From the NCBI GenBank assembly GCA_016793585.1, contig JAEUJR010000259.1, positions 1-22,653 of the forward strand: a stretch of 22,653 bases of DNA, given 5' to 3'. This document shows, one piece after another, positions 15,433-22,653 of this stretch (its first letter is position 1; every line of letters begins with the position of its first letter). The notes under the pieces were generated by a model. The model did no database searches. It was not told the origin of the DNA and saw only the letters and a list, made by a program, of their open reading frames with translations. Source of the DNA: Archangium sp. (GTDB lineage Bacteria > Myxococcota > Myxococcia > Myxococcales > Myxococcaceae). Both the position numbers and the translations under genes were made by a program.

Positions 15433-15807
15433 TCAGGTGTCGTATTCGCCGCTGTCCCACGGCGCGAAGAAGCAGAGTTGCCGGGCATCAGCTCGACGGC
15501 CCATTCGTCGTCATCGCTTTCGGGCGGCCTGGGAATCAACCCGAAGTCGAGGTCGAAGAGCCGAATCGAGAAAGGGGAGACACGGATTCGGCAGAACTCG
15601 ACGTCTCCGAGGTCGTCGACCATTGCTTCGACGGCTTCTTCGACGTCGTCCCACTCGGGTGGCGCGATCGAGACCTTCCCGCCGCGGCTGGTCGCCGTGC
15701 TCGGGCTCGAACGGCATCGTGATGAAGAACTGCCGCCCATCGTCGACGCGGGTCGCGTGATGATCGTCGTGGTCGAGGTCGATACGGCGCGGCGGGCCTG
15801 CGGCCAT
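15433..15807 (-). pseudogene. acidic hypothetical protein, reading frame broken by two compensating one-base shifts
   Basis: Not recognised. A coding-like protein of about 124 residues is spread over two frames. It starts at ATG 15807 (MAAGPPRRIDLDHDD, then RQFFITMPFEPEHGDQP). It must skip one base near 15678-15680 (a GGG run on this strand) to continue as KVSIAPPEWDDVEEAVEAM, then FSIRLFDLDFGLIPRPPES and WAVELMPGN. It must then regain one base near 15474-15480 to finish as LCFFAPWDSGEYDT and stop at 15433. Each segment keeps GC-rich third positions and sensible residues, while the unshifted continuations turn into Arg-rich or Ser-rich nonsense. The start lies 4 bases after the outer-membrane gene stop, suggesting an operon. 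Either sequencing/assembly indels or a genuinely decayed gene would explain it. Confidence 0.6.
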
Positions 15808-15811
15808 GCGC

Positions 15812-17092
15812 TCAGAAGTTCAGCGTGGCCGTGACCTGAATGCGCCAGACGAGCTGTTCCTGCATGCGGAAGCGGCGGCCCACGCGATCGACCCGGAAGT
15901 CGTAGTTCGGGTTGATCTCCTGCGGCGCCGACGAGATGTCGATGGTGCCGTTGCCGTTGATGTCTTTGCCGATGTTCTCGGACGTGAGGTAGCGCTCGGT
16001 CTGGTACGCGAGCGACCCGTACGCGCGGAGCATCACGAACTCGGCCGCCTGACCCACGAAGCCGAGCTGTGCGCCCACCGTGCCGTAGTCCGAGTTGTAG
16101 AGCATCTTGCCCATCAGGTCGGAGAGCTCGTTGTAGTAGCGGCCTTCGGACGTGTACTGCCAGAAGCCGCGCAGATCGACGACGACCCGCTGAAAGCGAT
16201 CAGCGCGCTCGAAGGCGATCAGCTCGTTGCCGAAGGTGACGATGCCGACGTGCGCGGGGCGAATGCCGGTCTCGGAGTGCGTCCACGGGCCCTGGCCGCA
16301 GTTCTCTGCGCGGGCCATGCGCGAGTCTTTCGCGTCGTCGCAGTTCGAGTAGGCGCCGGGGCCGATCCACGGGAGCACGTACGAGACTCCGACGTAGGGC
16401 TCGAACACGTCGCCCAGCCGCTTCGAGACGGCCGTGGAGAACGCGAAGTGGTGCACCCGATCGCCGATGGCGCCGCGCATGTCGGCGGCCGTAGCGACCG
16501 ACGGGTTGAGCATGCTCGACGTCGGCGCGGTGTATTCGAAGCGCAACATCCACGTCGGCTTGGTGTCGTCCTTCTTCTGGTTGAAGACGTTCCACGCGAT
16601 GCCGAAGGTGAAGTTACCCAGGCCACCGCGGAACGACGTCTGCCCGTTGGCGCCGACCTCGAAGAGTCGGCCGTCTCCAGAGCCGGGCGTCGCGCAGGGC
16701 GTGCCGCGGGCGTCACCACAGTTTCGGTAGATGGTGCTGTTGGCCTCGGTGGTGTCCTTCGAGAACGTCCACTTGCGGTCCTGCTGGAAGACGATGGGCA
16801 CCCCGACGTGAATCTCGACGTCGCGGAAGATGCCGATGTGCGTGTCGATGCCGAGCGTCGTCTCGTCGCGGAAGTACGTCAGCTCGCTCACGTCTTCGAG
16901 GGCGCCCTGCTGGTACCACTCACGCGCGATCTTGCCGCGGTCGAAGATGCGGTCGAACGTGAAGTCGAAGTACATGCCGAACGGGTCCTTCTCCTCGAAC
17001 GAGGAGGCGACCCGCGTCATCTCTGCAGCGTCGGCCAGGGACGCGACGGCGAACACGGCGGCAGCGATGGCCCCAAAGCGACGCATCATCAT
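15812..17092 (-). CDS. outer-membrane beta-barrel protein
   Basis: About 426 residues. A signal peptide (RRFGAIAAAVFAVASLADA-AEM) is followed by a long alternating hydrophobic/polar pattern rich in aromatic residues, and the protein ends WRIQVTATLNF, with the C-terminal Phe that BamA recognises. Two Cys pairs (NCGDARGTPC near residues 125-134 and NCDDAKDSRMARAENC near 253-268) sit in probable extracellular loops and could form disulfides. DINGNGTID near residue 384 resembles a calcium-binding loop. No specific transporter family is recognised. Four start codons run in a row (GTG 17095, then ATG 17092, 17089, 17086); the first ATG is used here. It is followed after 4 bases by the frameshifted acidic gene. 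Confidence 0.82.
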   Translation of the reverse strand: MMMRRFGAIAAAVFAVASLADAAEMTRVASSFEEKDPFGMYFDFTFDRIFDRGKIAREWYQQGALEDVSELTYFRDETTLGIDTHIGIFRDVEIHVGVPIVFQQDRKWTFSKDTTEANSTIYRNCGDARGTPCATPGSGDGRLFEVGANGQTSFRGGLGNFTFGIAWNVFNQKKDDTKPTWMLRFEYTAPTSSMLNPSVATAADMRGAIGDRVHHFAFSTAVSKRLGDVFEPYVGVSYVLPWIGPGAYSNCDDAKDSRMARAENCGQGPWTHSETGIRPAHVGIVTFGNELIAFERADRFQRVVVDLRGFWQYTSEGRYYNELSDLMGKMLYNSDYGTVGAQLGFVGQAAEFVMLRAYGSLAYQTERYLTSENIGKDINGNGTIDISSAPQEINPNYDFRVDRVGRRFRMQEQLVWRIQVTATLNF

Positions 17093-17101
17093 CACCGCGC
17101 G

Positions 17102-17130
17102 AGGGTAGGCGTCAGTGGCAGCCCTGACAA
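17102..17130 (-). promoter_or_regulatory. possible sigma-70-type promoter of the outer-membrane protein gene
   Basis: On the minus strand TTGTCA (17125-17130), a 17-base spacer, then TACCCT (17102-17107). The -35 is close to consensus and the -10 is a partial match. Transcription would begin at or within a few bases of the start codons, giving an almost leaderless message, which lowers confidence. Confidence 0.25.
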
Positions 17131-17140
17131 GAAAGCTCCG

Positions 17141-18277
17141 TCAGTTCCCAGCGAGGGTGTCGGCGGGCATGAGCGCCTTGAGCTTCGCCACCGCGCCGTC
17201 GAACGAGGCGCGCTGGTCTGAGGCGAGCGAGTCGCGCCGCGTCTTGTGGCTCTGGAACGGGTCGACCACGGTGGTGCCCTTCATGAGCTGGTAGTGCAGG
17301 TGCGGAGCGAACGAGTGGCCGGTGTTGCCCGACTTGGCGAGCACCTGCCCGCGCTTCACCTTGTCGCCCGGCTGCACCGACTTCGGCACCTCGGACAGGT
17401 GCAGGTACAGCGCGGTGCGGCCCTGGCCGCCCGACTCCTCGACCTCGATGGAGTTGCCGTTGCCGCGGAAGTTCCAGTTCTTGCGAACGATGACGCCGTC
17501 GAACGTCGCGCGCACCGGCGTGCCCACCGGCGCCTTGAAGTCGACGCCCTTGTGCTTGCGGCCGTCACGAAGGAGCGAGGTGATCTGCTCGTACTCGTCG
17601 ATGGGCGAGTCGACGAGCTGCTCCTCGAGGGTCGAGCCGTCGGGCTGGTAGAACTTCGGGTTCGCGTCGCCCTTCGCCTGGTAGCGGAAGGCCTCGAACG
17701 TCTTGCCGAACTTGCGGCTGGTGTAACGAACGGCGTGCACGAGCGGCTCCTGGCCTTCGCGCTCTTCGTAGATGGCAGTGAGGGTGTCGCCCTTGAGCAG
17801 ATCGCCGGGCACCTTCATCCACCACACGAGGGAGCGGTTCACGACCTGCGTCAGCGGGCCGCCGACGTCGCGGCCGACCTGCCCGACGATGGCGCTCTCG
17901 AGCGGGCCGGCGATGGTCGCGGTGACGGTCTTCATGCCGTCTTTCGCTTTCGGCACGGCGAGCGGAGCGGGCGCGACGGCGGGGGCCTGGGCCGCCGGTG
18001 CCGCCGCAGTCGGAGCGGGTGCGGCGGCGGGCGCAGCTGCAGCCGTCGTCGGGGCGACTTCTCCGATGGCCGGCGCAGGTTCAGCCGCAACCGGAGCGGC
18101 GGTGCCTTCGGCAGCAACCGGCGCGACCGCCACGGGCTCGGGGGGGGGCTCCGACGGGTGGCGGTGGGTCACCCAGTAGCCAAGACCGGCGACGGTGCCG
18201 ACGACGGCGGCGATGATCGCCACCTGCGCGATCGGCTGCTTCTTCTCGGTGGTTCCCAGGGTGGGCATCTCAGGCAT
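17141..18277 (-). CDS. membrane-anchored M23 (LytM-type) peptidoglycan endopeptidase
   Basis: 378 residues. A cytosolic N-terminus precedes one membrane helix (about 16-35, IAQVAIIAAVVGTVAGLGYW), a long Pro/Ala/Val linker (41-110) that could span periplasm, an OapA/Csd3-like domain (about 115-235, including FYQPDGSTLEEQLVDSPIDEYEQITS-type residues) and the M23 zinc peptidase (about 236-340). The metal and catalytic residues are present: HKGVD (His242, Asp246), YLHL (His293) and HLH (His326, His328). It should cut peptidoglycan cross-bridges for wall growth or separation, like MepM/YebA. Start ATG 18277 is fixed by AAGGAG seven bases upstream; the frame to 18379 is rejected. A run of nine C bases (18140-18148 on the opposite strand as G) encodes PPP in the linker. 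Confidence 0.92.
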   Translation of the reverse strand: MPEMPTLGTTEKKQPIAQVAIIAAVVGTVAGLGYWVTHRHPSEPPPEPVAVAPVAAEGTAAPVAAEPAPAIGEVAPTTAAAAPAAAPAPTAAAPAAQAPAVAPAPLAVPKAKDGMKTVTATIAGPLESAIVGQVGRDVGGPLTQVVNRSLVWWMKVPGDLLKGDTLTAIYEEREGQEPLVHAVRYTSRKFGKTFEAFRYQAKGDANPKFYQPDGSTLEEQLVDSPIDEYEQITSLLRDGRKHKGVDFKAPVGTPVRATFDGVIVRKNWNFRGNGNSIEVEESGGQGRTALYLHLSEVPKSVQPGDKVKRGQVLAKSGNTGHSFAPHLHYQLMKGTTVVDPFQSHKTRRDSLASDQRASFDGAVAKLKALMPADTLAGN

Positions 18278-18283
18278 GCGGGG

Positions 18284-18289
18284 CTCCTT
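18284..18289 (-). promoter_or_regulatory. ribosome binding site of the M23 peptidase gene
   Basis: AAGGAG on the minus strand, six bases before ATG 18277. It decides the start over the longer open frame. The 106 bases between this gene and the upstream FMN gene also contain an AT-rich patch with a short inverted repeat, TGTGG/CCACA (18320-18339), presumably promoter DNA; no convincing -10/-35 pair was found. Confidence 0.65.
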
Positions 18290-18383
18290 GAGGGGCCGAC
18301 CGTAGTGGCGCCGCCGGAATGTGGAAGTTTTTCGCCACAGGGTTGTGACGGGTGCAACAGCCCGCGACCGCCACTTCATCCCT

Positions 18384-19976
18384 TCAGATTCGCGCCCCGG
18401 ACGAGAACGAATCGGCGCGGGCGGCCTCCAGCGGGCGGGCGAACGACGCGGGCACCGTCTTGCCGAGCAGCGACCCCTCTTCGATGAACTCGTACACCTC
18501 GCCGTAGTGGTGAATTTCGGCGAGCGCCGTGCGGCGCATGAGGTGCCACGGCCGCAAGTCCGAGCTCTGCTTCAGGCCCATCGCGCCGATCAGCTCGCTG
18601 GCCGTCTTCATGGTCTCGCGGTGGTAGTTGGCGACGCGTACCTCTTTGTGGGTGACATCGAGCCCGACGACGAGCGACGGGTTCTGGGTGGCCACGCCTG
18701 TCGGGCACTCGTTGGTGTTGCAGCGCAGCGCCTGAATGCAGCCCAGCGCCATCATCATCGCGCGCGCCGAGAGGCAGATGTCGGCGCCGATGGCGATGCG
18801 CGAGACGACGTCGAAGCCCGTCACGATTCGTCCAGCGCAGAGCACCTTGATCTCCTTGCGCAGCGCGAACCCGGTCAGCGCGTTGTGCACGAAGATGAGC
18901 GACTCCCGCAGCGGGCTGCCGACGGAGTTGCTGAACTCGAGGGGCGCGGCTCCCGTTCCACCTTCACCACCATCGACGTTGATGAAGTCAGGCACGATGC
19001 CGGTCTCTTTCATCGCCTTGCAGATGGCGAGGAACTCGCGGCGTTTGCCGATGCACAGCTTGAAGCCGACGGGCTTGCCGCCCGACAGCTCGCGCATCTT
19101 TGCGACGAACTCGAGCAGGCCGATCGGCGTCGAGAACGTCGAGTGCGCGGGCGGCGACAACACGTCCTGGCCCATCGGCACGCCGCGAATCTTCGCGACC
19201 TCGGGCGTCACCTTTCGCGCGGGAAGAATGCCGCCGTGGCCGGGCTTCGCGCCCTGCGACAGCTTCAGCTCGGTCATCTTCACCTGCGGCAGCGACGCGT
19301 TCTCGCGGAAGCGCTCGGGGTCGAACTTGCCGTCGAGGGTGCGCGCCGAGAAGTAGCCGGTGCCGATCTCCCACACGACGTCGCCGCCCTTCTCGAGGTG
19401 GTAGGGGCTGAGGCCGCCTTCTCCGGTGTCGTGGTAGAAGTGGCCGATCTTCGCGCCGCCGTTGAGCGCCAGCACGGCGTTCTTCGAGAGCGAGCCGTAA
19501 CTCATCGCCGAGATGTTGAAGATGCTGGCCGAGTACGGCTTCGAGCACTGCGACGAGCCGACCGTCACCCGCAGCGACGCGGGGTCGATGTGCACGGGCG
19601 CCAGCGAGTGATTCACCCACTCGTAGCCGATGGCGTTGACGTCGAGCTTGGTGCCGAACGGAACCGTGTCGGGCTCGAGCTTGCTGCGCTGGTACACGAG
19701 CGAGCGCAGGTCGCGGTTGAAGGGCGTGCCGTCGGTGTTCGACTCGACGAAGTACTGGTTGATCTCGGGGCGAATGAGCTCGAACAGGTACCGGAAGTTC
19801 CCGATGAGCGGGAAGTTGCGGCGCACCGCCTGTTTGCGTTGCAGCAGGTCGGCGAACCCGCGCGCCACGACGGGCAAGACGACCAGGTACGCCCAGGCGA
19901 CAGACGGAACGAAGTACGACCACACCCCGAGCAGGCCCACCGTGACGACGGAGCCGACGACGAAGATCGTGCGCAT
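18384..19976 (-). CDS. membrane-anchored FMN-binding glutamate synthase-like protein
   Basis: 530 residues matching the synthase (FMN) domain of glutamate synthase, as a stand-alone protein. The N-terminus has one or two hydrophobic helices (about 3-40), so it is probably membrane-bound. The barrel contains ISAMSYGSLS (155-164), GEGGLSPYH, LSQGAKPGHGG (239-249), FINVDGGEGGTGAAP (331-345) and CAGRIVTGFD (380-389) for FMN binding. A C-x5-C-x4-C set (Cys413, Cys419, Cys424 in LRCNTNECPTG) matches the [3Fe-4S] ligands of GltB. The glutaminase domain and a GltD-like NADPH subunit are absent here, so it is not a complete glutamate synthase; the electron donor and substrate are unknown. Single gene, minus strand, with 58 bases separating it from the Uma2 gene. 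Confidence 0.9.
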   Translation of the reverse strand: MRTIFVVGSVVTVGLLGVWSYFVPSVAWAYLVVLPVVARGFADLLQRKQAVRRNFPLIGNFRYLFELIRPEINQYFVESNTDGTPFNRDLRSLVYQRSKLEPDTVPFGTKLDVNAIGYEWVNHSLAPVHIDPASLRVTVGSSQCSKPYSASIFNISAMSYGSLSKNAVLALNGGAKIGHFYHDTGEGGLSPYHLEKGGDVVWEIGTGYFSARTLDGKFDPERFRENASLPQVKMTELKLSQGAKPGHGGILPARKVTPEVAKIRGVPMGQDVLSPPAHSTFSTPIGLLEFVAKMRELSGGKPVGFKLCIGKRREFLAICKAMKETGIVPDFINVDGGEGGTGAAPLEFSNSVGSPLRESLIFVHNALTGFALRKEIKVLCAGRIVTGFDVVSRIAIGADICLSARAMMMALGCIQALRCNTNECPTGVATQNPSLVVGLDVTHKEVRVANYHRETMKTASELIGAMGLKQSSDLRPWHLMRRTALAEIHHYGEVYEFIEEGSLLGKTVPASFARPLEAARADSFSSGARI

Positions 19977-20009
19977 AGGCGCGCGAGTCTCTCTCAGAAC
20001 CGGCCAGCC

Positions 20010-20028
20010 GCCTCACGCTTCGTGGGGC
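20010..20028 (-). terminator. possible hairpin after the Uma2 gene
   Basis: Minus-strand stem GCCCCACG, loop AAG, CGTGAGGC (8 pairs with one C-A mismatch), starting 6 bases after the Uma2 stop. No T-tract follows, so it would be at best a weak or Rho-assisted terminator, or just a GC-rich chance stem. Confidence 0.22.
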
Positions 20029-20034
20029 GACCCT

Positions 20035-20639
20035 TCACTTGAGGAAGTCGTTCAGCCGCAAACTGACGCCGGGCACCTTCTGGGCCGTCACCGTTCGTGT
20101 GCGGTCGTGGCGACGAACGGAGGCGTATCTCCCGCGTTGCGGGCTGCGATGCACCACGACGGTGTTCGTGCGCAGGTCGATGACCCAGTACTCAGGCACG
20201 CGGCAGGCGGCGTAGAGCCGCGCCTTCGGCCCGAGGTCGAGCTTCTGGCTCGAGTCTGCGACTTCGATGACAAGTGACGCGGTCGTTGGGTGATCGGAGC
20301 CAGGCTCCGTCGCGGCCTCGACGATCGCGAAGTCGGGCTCCGGCTCCGAGTCGTCCGAGGCGGCGATTGGCAACTGCACTCGAACGTCGAATTGCTCTGG
20401 GACCTGTCGGCTGAGAACTCGGTTGAGCTTCGCGACCACGAATGCGTGCGGCGTGCCCATCGGGCTCGTGACGACGACCGTTCCGTTGACCAGCTGAACC
20501 TTCAGCCCCTCGAACGCGCCACGCTCACCGAGTTGGTGGTAGGCGCGGCGGCTCATCTCGAGCGCCCGGAGCGGCAGAATCGACTCGGAAGACAACATGC
20601 CTGCAGTTTCGGCAATGCCGCCGACGAGCGCAACCCTGG

Positions 20640-20643
<4 letters not shown>
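20035..20643 (-). CDS. Uma2-family (DUF820) PD-(D/E)xK nuclease-like protein
   Basis: 202 residues. Uma2 proteins have a restriction-endonuclease-like fold and are very common in cyanobacteria and myxobacteria; their biological role is unsettled. Visible landmarks are VQLVNGTVVVTSPMGTPHA near the N-terminus, then the likely active site: Asp104 in EPEPDFAIV, Glu127 in SLVIEVADSS and Lys140 in LDLGPKARLYA, followed by EYWVIDLRTNTV. ATG 20643 overlaps the stop of the sigma-54 regulator (ATGA), which favours it, but Met16 (ATG 20598) and Met30 (ATG 20556) are alternatives that fit the family's short N-terminus better. Whether the coupling to the regulator means anything functionally is unknown. 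Confidence 0.83.
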
Positions 20644-22034
<1,391 letters not shown>

Positions 22035-22126
22035 GTCAGGGTGTTTGAACCCGTGGGCCCGCACCGTCAAGCTCGCCGGTTGAGAGAGTTTCTTCCCCGG
22101 CACGGCGCGCGCAGTACAACGGACAC

Positions 22127-22653
22127 GTGCCAGAGAAGCCGTCACGCAGTGGGCGAGCAGCCGCGCTCGTCGCCCTGGGAATTCTGTTGTCGCGGCTCGC
22201 GGGCCTCGTTCGTCAGAAGCTCTTCGCGCACCTGCTCGGCAGTGGCATCGAAGCCGCGGCCTTCTCGGCGGCGACGCGCATTCCGAACGTGCTGCAGAAC
22301 CTGCTGGGTGAAGGCGTGCTCTCGGCGTCGTTCATTCCCATCTACGCGGGCCTGCGCGCGAAGGGCCTGCACGACGAAGCGCGTCGCATGGCGGGCGCGG
22401 TCTTCGGGTTGCTCGCGTTGTTGGTGGGAGTGGTGGTCGGCGTCGGGTTACTCGGAGCGCCGTGGCTCGTGCGTGCCATCGCTCCCGGCTACACCGGAGA
22501 AGCCTTCGAGCTGACCGTCACGCTCGTGCGCATCATCTTCCCCGGCACGGGCGTGCTCGTGTTGTCGGCGTGGTGCCTGGGCATTCTCAACAGCCACAAG
22601 CAGTTCTTCCTCTCGTACGCGGCGCCCGTGGTGTGGAACGGCGCGATCATCGC
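22127..22653 (+). CDS. murJ: lipid II flippase MurJ (MviN), 5' part, cut by window edge
   Basis: About 175 residues of the N-terminal part of a polytopic membrane protein. The start is GTG 22127 (MPEKPSRSGRAA). MurJ landmarks are the first helix with ALVALGILLSRLAGLVRQ, then AAFSAATRIPNVLQNLLGEG and VLSASFIPIYAGL, the conserved stretch around the central cavity. Further helices follow (GLLALLVGVVVGVGLLGAPW; GVLVLSAWCLGILNSHKQFF). It flips lipid II across the inner membrane for peptidoglycan synthesis. The remaining helices lie outside the window, so integrity cannot be judged. No strong ribosome site precedes the GTG. Confidence 0.93.
   Translation, partial: MPEKPSRSGRAAALVALGILLSRLAGLVRQKLFAHLLGSGIEAAAFSAATRIPNVLQNLLGEGVLSASFIPIYAGLRAKGLHDEARRMAGAVFGLLALLVGVVVGVGLLGAPWLVRAIAPGYTGEAFELTVTLVRIIFPGTGVLVLSAWCLGILNSHKQFFLSYAAPVVWNGAII

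Noticed and set aside
14496..15740. Long minus-strand frame through the methyltransferase region
   Set aside because: Only its first part (about 15480-15680) is coding, as the middle of the frameshifted acidic gene; the rest is a mirror of the methyltransferase.
15806..17221. 471-codon plus-strand frame
   Set aside because: Antisense to the outer-membrane barrel gene, which has a signal peptide and terminal Phe.
18321..20042. 573-codon plus-strand frame
   Set aside because: Antisense shadow of the FMN glutamate-synthase-like gene, with composition typical of GC-rich mirror frames.

Overview
This GC-rich window reads as a piece of a Myxococcota (myxobacterium-like) chromosome. The evidence is the gene mix, not a marker gene: a Ser/Thr protein kinase beside a two-component system, two NtrC-type sigma-54 activators, a thrombospondin-repeat OmpA protein, an ECF sigma factor with a membrane TPR/PEGA partner, a TopA with a long Lys/Ala tail, and a Uma2 protein. 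Codons strongly prefer G or C in the third position, so many long open frames lie antisense to real genes; they are left out. No rRNA, tRNA, insertion sequence, prophage or CRISPR array was seen. The window is almost fully coding, with no stretch over 300 bases lacking a gene.

Layout. (1) 5-5454, plus strand: four tightly packed, overlapping genes: Ser/Thr kinase with a C-terminal receiver-like tail, soluble histidine kinase, sigma-54 response regulator, and a TSP3-repeat/OmpA outer-membrane protein. This looks like one signalling operon with an envelope protein at its end. (2) 5501-6247, plus: a TetR-type regulator with a small AT-rich palindrome just upstream. (3) 7643-6255, minus: two unrecognised small proteins and a di-iron ferritin-like protein in one operon. 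(4) 7743-11261, plus: topA, then an NrtR-like Nudix/winged-helix protein. (5) 13993-11262, minus: ECF sigma factor, a single-pass membrane TPR/PEGA protein coupled to it by an ATGA overlap, and a secreted TPR protein ending in a pilus/secretin N-terminal-like domain. The last two share a duplicated module of about 83 residues. (6) 14046-15428, plus: a NadM-like nucleotidyltransferase domain that has lost its HxGH histidines, fused to a SAM methyltransferase. (7) 17092-15433, minus: an outer-membrane beta-barrel protein, followed 4 bases later by a roughly 124-residue acidic protein whose frame is broken by two compensating one-base shifts. (8) 18277-17141, minus: membrane-anchored M23 peptidase. 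(9) 19976-18384, minus: membrane-anchored FMN/Fe-S glutamate-synthase-like protein. (10) 22034-20035, minus: second NtrC-type regulator overlapping a Uma2 nuclease-like protein. (11) 22127 to the edge, plus: start of murJ.

The strongest candidates for undescribed biology are the ECF sigma/TPR-PEGA/TPR-pilus-domain cassette in (5) and the degenerate NadM-methyltransferase fusion in (6). The kinase/two-component/OmpA operon in (1) and the ferritin-like operon with two unknown small partners in (3) are of secondary interest. All family calls come from reading motifs by eye; no database search was possible.
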